DNA of 6,963 nt from assembly GCA_049287025.1 (NCBI GenBank), contig JBAQFA010000058.1:1-6963 (forward strand), read 5' to 3'. A model generated the notes under the pieces. That model had not been told where the DNA came from. It searched no databases and saw nothing but the letters and a program-made list of their open reading frames with translations. A program made the translations under genes and the position numbers. This stretch comes from UBA11710 sp049287025. Lineage in GTDB: Bacteria > Patescibacteriota > Patescibacteriia > Magasanikbacterales > UBA922. Position 1 is the stretch's first letter. Each line of letters opens with the position of its first letter. Below, in pieces: positions 1-5,002 of the stretch.

Positions 1-765
1 GGTACTTCTACTCTTTGTGATACTTTTTTTGTTTCTACTACTTGTTCAACTCAAGATGGTTGTTCTTGGACTTCTAGTACGGCCTTTGATACCAGTCGTC
101 CTACAGTAAATCCAGTCTCAGCTCAGACAGTACCTTCATCTTCTCTTTCAGTCTGGTCTTCTTTTACTGAAATTGCCACCAAAAACGGCGGAGAAATATA
201 TTATCAATTGTCAGATGACAATGGTTCTACTTGGCAGTATTGGGATGGAGTTGGTTGGACTACAGCCGGAGACAATGATTATAATATAGCATCTGTTATC
301 AATAGCAATTTATATTCTTTTCCTACCACTACAGCTAGTATTTTATTTAAGGCTTTTTTGGAAAGTGATAGTACACAATTGGTTCAGTTGGATAATGTTC
401 GTGTCAGTTGGGGAGAAATAACCGGAAATACTGGGTATGCAACATTTGGTTATTTGGTTTCTTCAGCTTATAATATGAGTGATTCTTCGCCAGTGCAAAT
501 ATTGAGTTGGAGTGAAGATCTCAGTAGTTGTAATGATTGTGATATAAAAATGCAAATAAGAGTTGCAACAGATTCCAGTGGAGCCCCAGGAACTTGGGGA
601 GATTGGTATGGAACTAGTGGAGTAAATACTTATTACACTGATCCCTCGGCAATATTATTACCGACAGCTTTGAATTGGAAACAGTGGGTACAATATAGAA
701 CTGAGCTTAGTGGTGATGGGACGACTAGTCCGGTGTTGCAAGATGTGACAGTGAATTATAAATAG
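1..765 (+). CDS. C-terminal part of a large secreted surface/adhesin-like protein (5' end outside window)
   Basis: The frame is open from the first base to the TAG at 763-765, giving 254 visible residues with no start, so this is the tail of a longer protein. The visible part is rich in Ser, Thr, Trp, Tyr and Asp and has few basic residues, as in exported beta-sandwich proteins. Two modules can be seen. The first (about residues 42-140) contains YYQLSDDNGSTWQYWDG and ends in VQLDNVRVSWG. The second (about 141-254) contains IKMQIRVATDSSGAPGTWG, then WKQWVQYRTELS, and ends TSPVLQDVTVNYK. Modules of this style recur in giant surface proteins of Patescibacteria and other bacteria, where they resemble galactose-binding or laminin-like beta sandwiches. 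The fold assignment is inference. A Cys-rich patch near the left edge (CDTFF..C..QDGC) may form disulfides. No anchor or sorting signal is visible at the C-terminus. Its place just before pilus genes fits a surface role, but the ligand is unknown. Confidence 0.75.
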   Translation, partial: GTSTLCDTFFVSTTCSTQDGCSWTSSTAFDTSRPTVNPVSAQTVPSSSLSVWSSFTEIATKNGGEIYYQLSDDNGSTWQYWDGVGWTTAGDNDYNIASVINSNLYSFPTTTASILFKAFLESDSTQLVQLDNVRVSWGEITGNTGYATFGYLVSSAYNMSDSSPVQILSWSEDLSSCNDCDIKMQIRVATDSSGAPGTWGDWYGTSGVNTYYTDPSAILLPTALNWKQWVQYRTELSGDGTTSPVLQDVTVNYK

Positions 766-832
766 GGTACAAGGGTTTAGCGTTTAGTGTGTAGTTCTTA
801 GGAAATAGTAAATTAAGAGTTAATTTGAAACT

Positions 833-1633
833 ATGTATTATGTCTATTTGTTAGAAAGTAGAGACCGTGATGAAATTTATGTCGGGTCAACTAACGATTT
901 ACGTAGGAGACTAAAGGAACATAATGATGGCAAAGAAATTTCAACTAAACGTTATCTATCTTGGTTGTTGGTTTCTTATGAAGCTTATCAATCTGAAAAA
1001 GATGCAAGACATAGAGAAAAAATGTTAAAACAACATGGAAATGCTATGCGTCAATTTAAAATAAAATCACAAAATAGTTTTTTTAAGAGGGTGGTTTCAC
1101 CCAGCACTATTTTTTTTCGAGAAAAAAATAGTGCTGGGTTTACACTAGTCGAAACTATTATCTATGTCGCCATAATCGGTGGTATTATTGCCACGTTTAT
1201 TAGTTTTAGCCTGAACATTTCCAATGCGCGGAACAAGACTTATGTCCAAGAAGAAACTCAAGCTAATGCACGAGTGGTTTTAAATATTATTACCCAAAAA
1301 ATTCAATCGGCTAGTGGAGTAAATACGAGTGCATCAGTTTTTGGTGTTGATCCAGGAGTTTTATCTCTAGCTATGAGTAGTAGTACTCTCAATCCAACTA
1401 TAATAAATTTGTCAGCTGATAATGGCAGACTACAAATAAAAGAAGGCGATAATGCTACCACAACTATTACGACGGCTCAGGTACAGGTTAATAATCTAGT
1501 TTTTAATAATTTTTCTGCTAGTAGCACCAGAGAAAATATTGGGGTTGACTTGAATGTTAGTTTTGTTTCCTCTACTGATATTAATTTTCAATCTAGTCAA
1601 ACTTTACATACAGCGGTAAGTGTAAGAGAATAA
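833..1633 (+). CDS. GIY-YIG nuclease domain fused in frame to a GspJ/PulJ-like prepilin
   Basis: This is one uninterrupted 266-residue frame. Residues 1-75 form a GIY-YIG nuclease domain of the small UvrC/YhbQ type. It opens YYVYLLES, has YVGSTNDLRRRLKEHN (residues 16-31) with the second motif Tyr, the Gly and the basic helix, and then EKDARHREKMLK (55-66) with the Glu-bearing helix. Residues 102-266 are a class III prepilin: GFTLVETIIYVAIIGG starts at 102, with Glu at +5 of the mature protein, a hydrophobic helix to about 126, then NARVVLNIITQKIQSASG, typical of GspJ-like minor pseudopilins. Residues 76-101 link the two and are encoded across a perfect hairpin. If made as one protein, a prepilin peptidase would cut after Gly102 on the cytoplasmic face and release the nuclease as a very long leader. 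Alternatively, the pilin starts internally, for example at GTG 1091, which lies directly behind AAGAGG with no spacer. The next gene begins 3 bases after the stop. Confidence 0.75.
   Translation: MYYVYLLESRDRDEIYVGSTNDLRRRLKEHNDGKEISTKRYLSWLLVSYEAYQSEKDARHREKMLKQHGNAMRQFKIKSQNSFFKRVVSPSTIFFREKNSAGFTLVETIIYVAIIGGIIATFISFSLNISNARNKTYVQEETQANARVVLNIITQKIQSASGVNTSASVFGVDPGVLSLAMSSSTLNPTIINLSADNGRLQIKEGDNATTTITTAQVQVNNLVFNNFSASSTRENIGVDLNVSFVSSTDINFQSSQTLHTAVSVRE
1099..1139. repeat. Perfect 18-bp hairpin at the nuclease/prepilin seam
   Basis: The arms 1099-1116 and 1122-1139 are perfectly complementary around a five-base TCGAG loop. The outer half is G+C-rich (ACCCAGCACT) and the inner half is a T run facing an A run. 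It lies wholly inside the fused reading frame. The right arm encodes KNSAG, the residues directly before the prepilin cleavage point. It lacks a T tract after the right arm, so it is a poor intrinsic terminator. It could control translation of the pilin part, mark the end of an inserted nuclease gene, or both. Confidence 0.85.
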
Positions 1634-1636
1634 GTT

Positions 1637-2101
1637 ATGAACAAAAAATCAAAAAATCAAAAAATCAAAAAAGCTATAAAACAAAAAGTTTGTTTAAATG
1701 TTTTTTTGTTTTCTTGTTTTAATGATAAAAGGGGTATGGTGGCCTTATTCACAGTCATTATTGTTAGCGCAGCCGCTTTATTAATGGCTTTTAGCGCTTC
1801 TATGCTTGGTCTTGGTGAAATGGACATGGGTTACACATCCCAAAAAGGACAAGAATCAATGGCCTTTGTCAATGGTTGTGCTGAAGAATCTTTGCGTCAA
1901 TTGCAATTAAATACCAATTGGCAGGGTGGAACTTTGAATTTAAATGAAGGATTGTGTATAATAGAGGTCGTTGGAAATGGAGATAGTCGTGTAATTACTG
2001 TTTCTGGTACAGTAGATAATTTTACAAAAAAATTAAAAATTTTAGCCAATGTAAATAATGAAATGGTTTCCACGACTCTTTGGCAAGAACAAGAAAATTA
2101 A
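1637..2101 (+). CDS. PilX-like minor pilin / pilus-associated membrane protein
   Basis: This 154-residue protein has a very basic N-terminus (10 Lys in the first 17 residues), then KRG at 31-33 followed by MVALFTVIIVSAAALLMAF (34-52), a single hydrophobic helix. The KRG plus helix plus small soluble domain resembles PilX-type minor pilins and the short pseudopilins in Patescibacteria pilus clusters. It lacks the usual Glu at position 5 of the mature protein, a deviation also known for GspK/PilX-like members. The region after the helix (QESMAFVNGCAEESLRQLQ, then beta-rich) has Cys81 and Cys107, which may pair. The first codons run through an 8-bp tandem repeat. An alternative start at ATG 1736 would remove the basic leader and begin at the hydrophobic helix. 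Three bases separate it from the preceding gene and 14 from pilM, so it is probably co-transcribed. The family call is moderate because the similarity is architectural. Confidence 0.65.
   Translation: MNKKSKNQKIKKAIKQKVCLNVFLFSCFNDKRGMVALFTVIIVSAAALLMAFSASMLGLGEMDMGYTSQKGQESMAFVNGCAEESLRQLQLNTNWQGGTLNLNEGLCIIEVVGNGDSRVITVSGTVDNFTKKLKILANVNNEMVSTTLWQEQEN
1643..1674 (+). repeat. Three tandem copies of AAAAAATC plus a degenerate fourth
   Basis: Units at 1643-1650, 1651-1658 and 1659-1666 are identical, and 1667-1674 differs only in AAAAAAGC. The array lies two codons inside the minor pilin gene. The unit length is not a multiple of three, so gaining or losing one unit would shift the frame. Confidence 0.85.
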
Positions 2102-2115
2102 TTATTTAGTAAATT

Positions 2116-3144
2116 ATGTGTTTATTTGGTAAAAAATATATTGGTTTGGATATTGCAGACAATACCATTGAGGTAGCTCTAGTTAGCCAATCTTTTGGAC
2201 AAACAAAATTACTTAGCCTGGGAAGGATCCAATTAGAAAATGACATAGTAAAAAATGGTAGAATAAAAGATAGAGAAAAATTGGCCACAGCAGTAAAAGA
2301 GTTGTTTAAAAATACTAAACCAAAAGCTATCAAAACAGGCGAATTGTGTTTTGGTTTATGTGAGGGGCAGACTTATTTACATCATTTTTATACCACAGCC
2401 AAAGATCATAAAGAAAGACAAAGAGCGATTGAAAAGGAATTAGAAGAAAGTATCCCTATTATTAGCCAGGATAGGGTTTATTCATTTCGCATTTTAAATG
2501 AAGAAAAAGAAAAGACAGAAATATTAATTGCGGCTACTAACCAGACAGTCTTGAATGAGTGGCGTGATTTTTTTAAGAGTATCAAATTAAATGTAGCTAA
2601 TTTTGACATAGAAATTCTTGCCACGTTTAGAAATTTATTTGATAATTTACCAAAGGAACCAGTTATGCTTTTGGATATGGGGGCCAACACTACTTATGTG
2701 GCAATTTTTGATCAGTTTGGTTTGCATTATGAATATGTTATAAATAAAGCTGGTGATATTTTTAATAAAGTTATAGCCGAAGTCCTAGATATTGATTTGG
2801 AAAAAGCTGAAGCAGAAAAAATAAAATACGGTTTGAAACACAAAAGTAAAAAAGTTGTGAATAATTTACAGACTGAATTAGATGAAATAGTTAAATCAAT
2901 CAAAGAAAGTTTAGAAAATTATAAAAATGAAACCGGGGCCACAGTAGTCAAAGTTGTCTTGGTTGGTGGTTCTAGTTTGTTAATAGGATTATCAGAATAT
3001 TTTTCCAAAGCTTTGGGGATATTAGTTGAAGCTGGGAAAGCTAGATTAACCAAAGAAAAATTACCTTTGTTTTATGTGGAAGCGATTGGCTTGGCTCTAG
3101 GTAAAGCAGAAAAACATTGGGAAAGAACTGATCCAAATTTTTAA
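2116..3144 (+). CDS. pilM: Type IV pilus assembly protein PilM
   Basis: This 342-residue actin-like protein matches the usual PilM length. The phosphate-1 strand-turn-strand is YIGLDIADNTIEVALV (8-23), phosphate-2 is MLLDMGANTTYVAIFD (184-199), and the adenosine motif is VLVGGSSLLIGL (281-292). The PilM-typical AEAEKIKYGL helix lies at 231-240 and the closing segment FYVEAIGLALG at 319-329. No membrane segment or signal peptide is present. In known systems PilM binds ATP on the cytoplasmic side and grips the N-terminal tail of PilN, linking the inner-membrane PilNO platform to the pilus motors. The start ATG at 2116 places the FGKKYIGLDI strand correctly at the N-terminus. No Shine-Dalgarno is visible (AATTATTTAGTAAATT upstream). 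Unusually, pilN and pilO do not follow: the next genes are pilins after a 157-base gap. Confidence 0.92.
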   Translation: MCLFGKKYIGLDIADNTIEVALVSQSFGQTKLLSLGRIQLENDIVKNGRIKDREKLATAVKELFKNTKPKAIKTGELCFGLCEGQTYLHHFYTTAKDHKERQRAIEKELEESIPIISQDRVYSFRILNEEKEKTEILIAATNQTVLNEWRDFFKSIKLNVANFDIEILATFRNLFDNLPKEPVMLLDMGANTTYVAIFDQFGLHYEYVINKAGDIFNKVIAEVLDIDLEKAEAEKIKYGLKHKSKKVVNNLQTELDEIVKSIKESLENYKNETGATVVKVVLVGGSSLLIGLSEYFSKALGILVEAGKARLTKEKLPLFYVEAIGLALGKAEKHWERTDPNF

Positions 3145-3154
3145 ATTATCAACA

Positions 3155-3183
3155 TTGACAGTTAACAACCTCATTTGTTTATC
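3155..3183 (+). promoter_or_regulatory. Possible sigma70 promoter for the tandem pilin genes
   Basis: A perfect TTGACA lies at 3155-3160, followed at 17-base spacing by TTTATC (3178-3183), which matches only three of the six -10 positions. It starts 11 bases after the pilM stop, in the gap before the pilins. A transcript from here would carry the 3181-3219 hairpin in its leader. The weak -10 keeps this tentative. Confidence 0.25.
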
Positions 3184-3219
3184 CCGCACCACTTTTCTTC
3201 AGAAAAGTTGGTGCTGGAT
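3181..3219. repeat. Imperfect hairpin between pilM and the tandem pilins, related to the 1099-1139 hairpin
   Basis: The arms 3181-3197 and 3202-3219 pair around a TTCA loop with one bulged T (3209) and one C/T mismatch (3185/3215). The right arm reads GTTGGTGCTGGATTT. It shares GTGCTGG plus a following TTT with the hairpin at 1099-1139, and its inner stem is likewise a T-rich arm facing an A-rich arm. The tail TTTAATTGTTTT is a weak T tract, so it may act as a partial terminator after pilM or as a leader structure for the pilins. Confidence 0.65.
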
Positions 3220-3248
3220 TTAATTGTTTTAAAATTAATTTACCCGAT

Positions 3249-3270
3249 ATCATAGATACATATCTATGAT
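3249..3270. promoter_or_regulatory. Perfect 10-bp dyad, possible operator
   Basis: ATCATAGATA (3249-3258) and TATCTATGAT (3261-3270) are perfect inverted copies separated by CA. The site lies about 32 bases before the chosen pilin start at 3302 and includes the unlikely upstream ATG at 3266. It could bind a dimeric regulator or fold in the mRNA leader. Function is inferred from symmetry alone. Confidence 0.35.
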
Positions 3271-3301
3271 GAAGGACTTATTCTTAATTTATATAAAACC
3301 T

Positions 3302-3775
3302 ATGAATAAAAAGGGTTTTACCTTGATTGAACTTTTGATCGTGATTGCGATCATTGCGATCATTGCTGGTGTAGTTTTTGTGGCCTTGGATCCTCTAACT
3401 AGATTTCAAGATTCACGAGATTCTCGTCGTTGGGGGGATATTACCGGTGTTTTGAGCGCTGTAAAAATAAACCAAGTGGATAATAGAGGTGCATATTTAG
3501 ATTCCATAGCAAGTACTACTATTGATACTAACTATATTATTGGTACTGCTAGTTCTGGTTGTGGTAGTGGATGTACAGCTGTGTCTTCTACATCTGCTTG
3601 TGTGGATTTGACCGAATTGGTGACTCGTGGCTATTTGGCTTCTGTGCCGGTTGACCCTAGTTCTGGATCAGCAGACAAAACATTGTATTATTTAAATAGA
3701 AAAAGCAATGGTACTTTGGTTGTTGGTGCTTGTGTTCCAGAACATACACCAGCTGGTATTTTTGTAGCCAGATAA
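3302..3775 (+). CDS. Major type IV pilin / GspG-like pseudopilin (first of tandem pair)
   Basis: This 157-residue prepilin begins MNKKGFTLIELLIVIAIIAI. The leader MNKKG has the two Lys before the cleavage Gly5, followed by Phe and Glu at +5. The hydrophobic helix runs to about residue 29. A soluble domain follows with Cys87, Cys91, Cys100 and Cys144, and a VDLTELVTRGYLASVPVDPSSG segment (101-122) typical of GspG/PilA-like pilins. I chose ATG 3302 over ATG 3266 because it gives a compact classical leader matching the next gene, while 3266 lies inside a dyad and adds 12 unhelpful residues. No Shine-Dalgarno is visible. The mature protein would be cleaved by a prepilin peptidase and assembled into a pilus or pseudopilus in the cell envelope. 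The next gene is a paralog 11 bases downstream with the same Cys pattern, so this looks like a tandem duplication. Confidence 0.88.
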   Translation: MNKKGFTLIELLIVIAIIAIIAGVVFVALDPLTRFQDSRDSRRWGDITGVLSAVKINQVDNRGAYLDSIASTTIDTNYIIGTASSGCGSGCTAVSSTSACVDLTELVTRGYLASVPVDPSSGSADKTLYYLNRKSNGTLVVGACVPEHTPAGIFVAR

Positions 3776-3786
3776 TTTAATTTTTT

Positions 3787-4281
3787 ATGAATAAAAATAA
3801 TAAAAAAGGGTTTACACTTATTGAATTGTTAATAGTCGTTGCTATAATGGCAATTATTGCTAGTGTCGTGTTTGTAGCCCTAAATCCATTGCAACGTTTT
3901 CAAGATTCACGTGATAGTGTGCGTTGGCAACAAACTAGTCAGATTTTGAATGCTATAAAATTGTATCAAGTAGATCATGGTGGAGCAGATTTGACAGCTG
4001 TCTCAGATTTGGTAGCAGGAAATTTTTACATGATTGGTACAGATGATTCTAATTGCGATAATAATATTTGTGATGTGGAAGTTACAGGTGATGATTTTTG
4101 TGTTGATTTGTCTGGTTTGGTGGATAGTGGCTATCTGTCGGCTATGCCAATCAGTCCAAATGGGGAAGGTGATTGGGATGATGGTCATACTGGATATATT
4201 ATTTCTACTACTTCTACTGGTGCTGTTTTCATTCAGGCTTGTGAATCAGAAAATAGTCCAGAAATTGTTTTGTCTAGATAG
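3787..4281 (+). CDS. Major type IV pilin / GspG-like pseudopilin (second of tandem pair)
   Basis: This 164-residue prepilin has leader MNKNNKKG, cleavage after Gly8, then FTLIELLIVVAIMAI. It is clearly paralogous to the upstream gene: both share ALxPLxRFQDSRDSxRW after the helix, four Cys in the same order (90, 95, 105, 152 here), the CVDL segment and a GYL(S/A)xxP turn. The C-terminal half differs, with an acidic loop NGEGDWDDGHTGY (125-137) in place of SGSADKTLYY. Such Asp-rich loops bind calcium in some GspG-type pseudopilins; that function is inference here. The soluble domain is more acidic than in the first copy, suggesting divergence in surface properties. The start ATG has no Shine-Dalgarno (AATTTAATTTTTT upstream). 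A branched hairpin with a T-rich tail begins about 20 bases after the stop and closes the cluster. Confidence 0.88.
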   Translation: MNKNNKKGFTLIELLIVVAIMAIIASVVFVALNPLQRFQDSRDSVRWQQTSQILNAIKLYQVDHGGADLTAVSDLVAGNFYMIGTDDSNCDNNICDVEVTGDDFCVDLSGLVDSGYLSAMPISPNGEGDWDDGHTGYIISTTSTGAVFIQACESENSPEIVLSR

Positions 4282-4302
4282 TAAATATTGGTTTATAAAA
4301 CA

Positions 4303-4380
4303 AAAAACATCTGCGGATTCTCCTTGTTCTGATTTTAATAAAATTAAAATCAAAATGTGGGACGCAGATGTTTTTCTTTT
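4303..4380 (+). terminator. Branched intrinsic terminator closing the pilus cluster
   Basis: An outer 13-bp stem pairs 4303-4315 (ending CATCTGCG) with 4363-4375 (CGCAGATG then T5). Inside it, GATTTTAAT (4331-4339) pairs with ATTAAAATC (4343-4351) around a three-A loop. The right arm runs straight into TTTTTCTTTTTCTC, a typical termination tract. The A run facing the T run also makes it usable from the opposite strand. Confidence 0.8.
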
Positions 4381-4398
4381 TCTCCCAAACTTTCTAAA

Positions 4399-4504
4399 CC
4401 CCTCTGAAGAGGGGCCACACCAATGTGTGGAACTGTTCTCAAGCGCCCAAAAGGAAGGGGGCGCACTACCCAGGCCTGGATGGGGGGTTCGGCCTGGTTT
4501 TTTT
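4399..4504 (+). ncRNA. Candidate structured RNA: four successive hairpins ending in a terminator
   Basis: Four stems follow each other in 106 bases: 4399-4404/4409-4414 (CCCCTC, loop TGAA), directly abutting 4415-4420/4425-4430 (CCACAC, loop CAAT), then after 12 bases 4443-4448/4459-4464 (GCGCCC), then 4470-4476/4491-4497 (CCAGGCC, loop with six G) followed by seven T. The pilus cluster already has its own terminator upstream, so a separate + strand transcript ending here would be a small RNA. The alternative is that the row is the 3' end of a gene lost when the G+C-rich segment arrived, or a two-way barrier against the convergent lipoprotein gene. No promoter for it is obvious. Confidence 0.35.
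4470..4504 (+). terminator. Intrinsic terminator, + strand
   Basis: A 7-bp G+C-rich stem, CCAGGCC (4470-4476) with GGCCTGG (4491-4497), is followed immediately by TTTTTTT (4498-4504). It points rightward and lies 14 bases before the stop codon of the minus-strand lipoprotein gene, so it blocks rightward transcription into that gene. Confidence 0.75.
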
Positions 4505-4517
4505 GAATGGTCAGTTT

Positions 4518-4907
4518 TTAGGGCTGACCCTTGTTGGTAGCCGTGATGATGTCTTCACGGCGTTCGAGCACTGCGACCACCTTTTGACCGATGGTCATCT
4601 TGTAGTCATGAGGACGCAGTCCTGGAATCCTTTCTTCATCGCCGTTTTCGTTGACGATGTAAAAGGTCCAGAAGAGGTTCTCATCTGGTTCGTGGCGACG
4701 ACCATTGATTGTCGTCACGAAACCTTTCTCCAGTGTCTCGCCGGAAAGCATGGTGATGCTCTCCAGCTGGTAGAGGACGTCGTTGCCCGCTTCAACGAGA
4801 ACGTCGAGAGCAGTGCTCTCGTCGTCCTGGGCGACCCCAGTCGGGTCGTTGTGGCCACAAGCCGTCAGAAGAACCGCCGCCATGAGAAAGGTCAGCAAAC
4901 GTTGCAT
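4518..4907 (-). CDS. Small secreted lipoprotein with DUF4430-like domain; foreign composition
   Basis: This 129-residue protein begins MQRLLTFLMAAVLLTACG, a classical lipoprotein signal with lipobox LTAC and lipidated Cys17. The mature part has an acidic linker (DDESTALDVLVEAGND), then KGFVTTINGRRHEPDENLFWTFYIVNENGDEERIPGLRP, followed by YKMTIGQKVVAVLE. The order GFVTxING, FWxFYVN, G..xY, G(D/Q)xV resembles the DUF4430 (transcobalamin-C-like) fold, known from small secreted ligand-binding or scaffold domains. That match is inferred by eye. AAGGGG lies 6 bases before the ATG (4914-4919), the only clear Shine-Dalgarno in the window, and a promoter lies at 4940-4968. Bases 4801-4860 inside the gene are 39 of 60 G+C, against 17 of 60 at 5581-5640 in a neighbour. 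It is convergent with the pilus cluster and looks horizontally acquired. Open frames on the + strand here are shadows of this gene. Confidence 0.75.
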   Translation of the reverse strand: MQRLLTFLMAAVLLTACGHNDPTGVAQDDESTALDVLVEAGNDVLYQLESITMLSGETLEKGFVTTINGRRHEPDENLFWTFYIVNENGDEERIPGLRPHDYKMTIGQKVVAVLERREDIITATNKGQP

Positions 4908-4913
4908 CGAACA

Positions 4914-4923
4914 CCCCTTGGGG
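4914..4923 (-). promoter_or_regulatory. Shine-Dalgarno inside a 10-bp palindrome
   Basis: On the minus strand CCCCAAGGGG is self-complementary, and its second half AAGGGG is the ribosome binding site of the lipoprotein gene with 6 bases to the ATG. It decides the start at 4907. Confidence 0.6.
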
Positions 4924-4939
4924 TTGTGGGATAGACAAA

Positions 4940-4968
4940 ATTGTAGCAGAAAAGATGGATTTTGAAAA
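4940..4968 (-). promoter_or_regulatory. Sigma70-type promoter of the lipoprotein gene
   Basis: Read on the minus strand, TTTTCA (4968-4963) and TACAAT (4945-4940) are separated by 17 bases, matching four and five of six consensus positions. A TG lies one base before the -10, as in extended -10 promoters. The start point would fall near 4933, leaving a leader of about 25 bases that contains the Shine-Dalgarno. Confidence 0.5.
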
Positions 4969-5002
4969 GAGGTTAAAATTAAAATTAGTTTAGTTTAAGA
5001 AT

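Noticed and set aside
1678..1712. 10-bp A/T-only inverted repeat in the minor pilin leader region
   Set aside because: It is made of A and T runs with only one C or G per arm, so chance pairing in this composition is likely.
2106..2690. Minus-strand frames inside pilM (2106-2333, 2478-2690)
   Set aside because: Shadows of pilM with no ribosome site or domain.
3266..3301. Upstream ATG giving a 12-residue longer first pilin
   Set aside because: It lies in a perfect dyad, and the downstream ATG gives the classical MNKKG leader matching the paralog.
3344..3361. 9-bp direct repeat ATTGCGATC twice in the first pilin
   Set aside because: It encodes the repeated Ile-Ala-Ile of the pilin helix; the unit is a codon multiple and needs no other explanation.
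4034..4540. + strand frame overlapping the second pilin and its terminator
   Set aside because: It is out of frame with a well supported pilin, runs through two terminator hairpins, and has low-complexity composition.
4425..4965. Open + strand frames in the G+C-rich island (4425-4934 and 4783-4965)
   Set aside because: They lie opposite the lipoprotein gene, lack recognisable domains and starts with ribosome sites, and arise because high G+C reduces stop codons.
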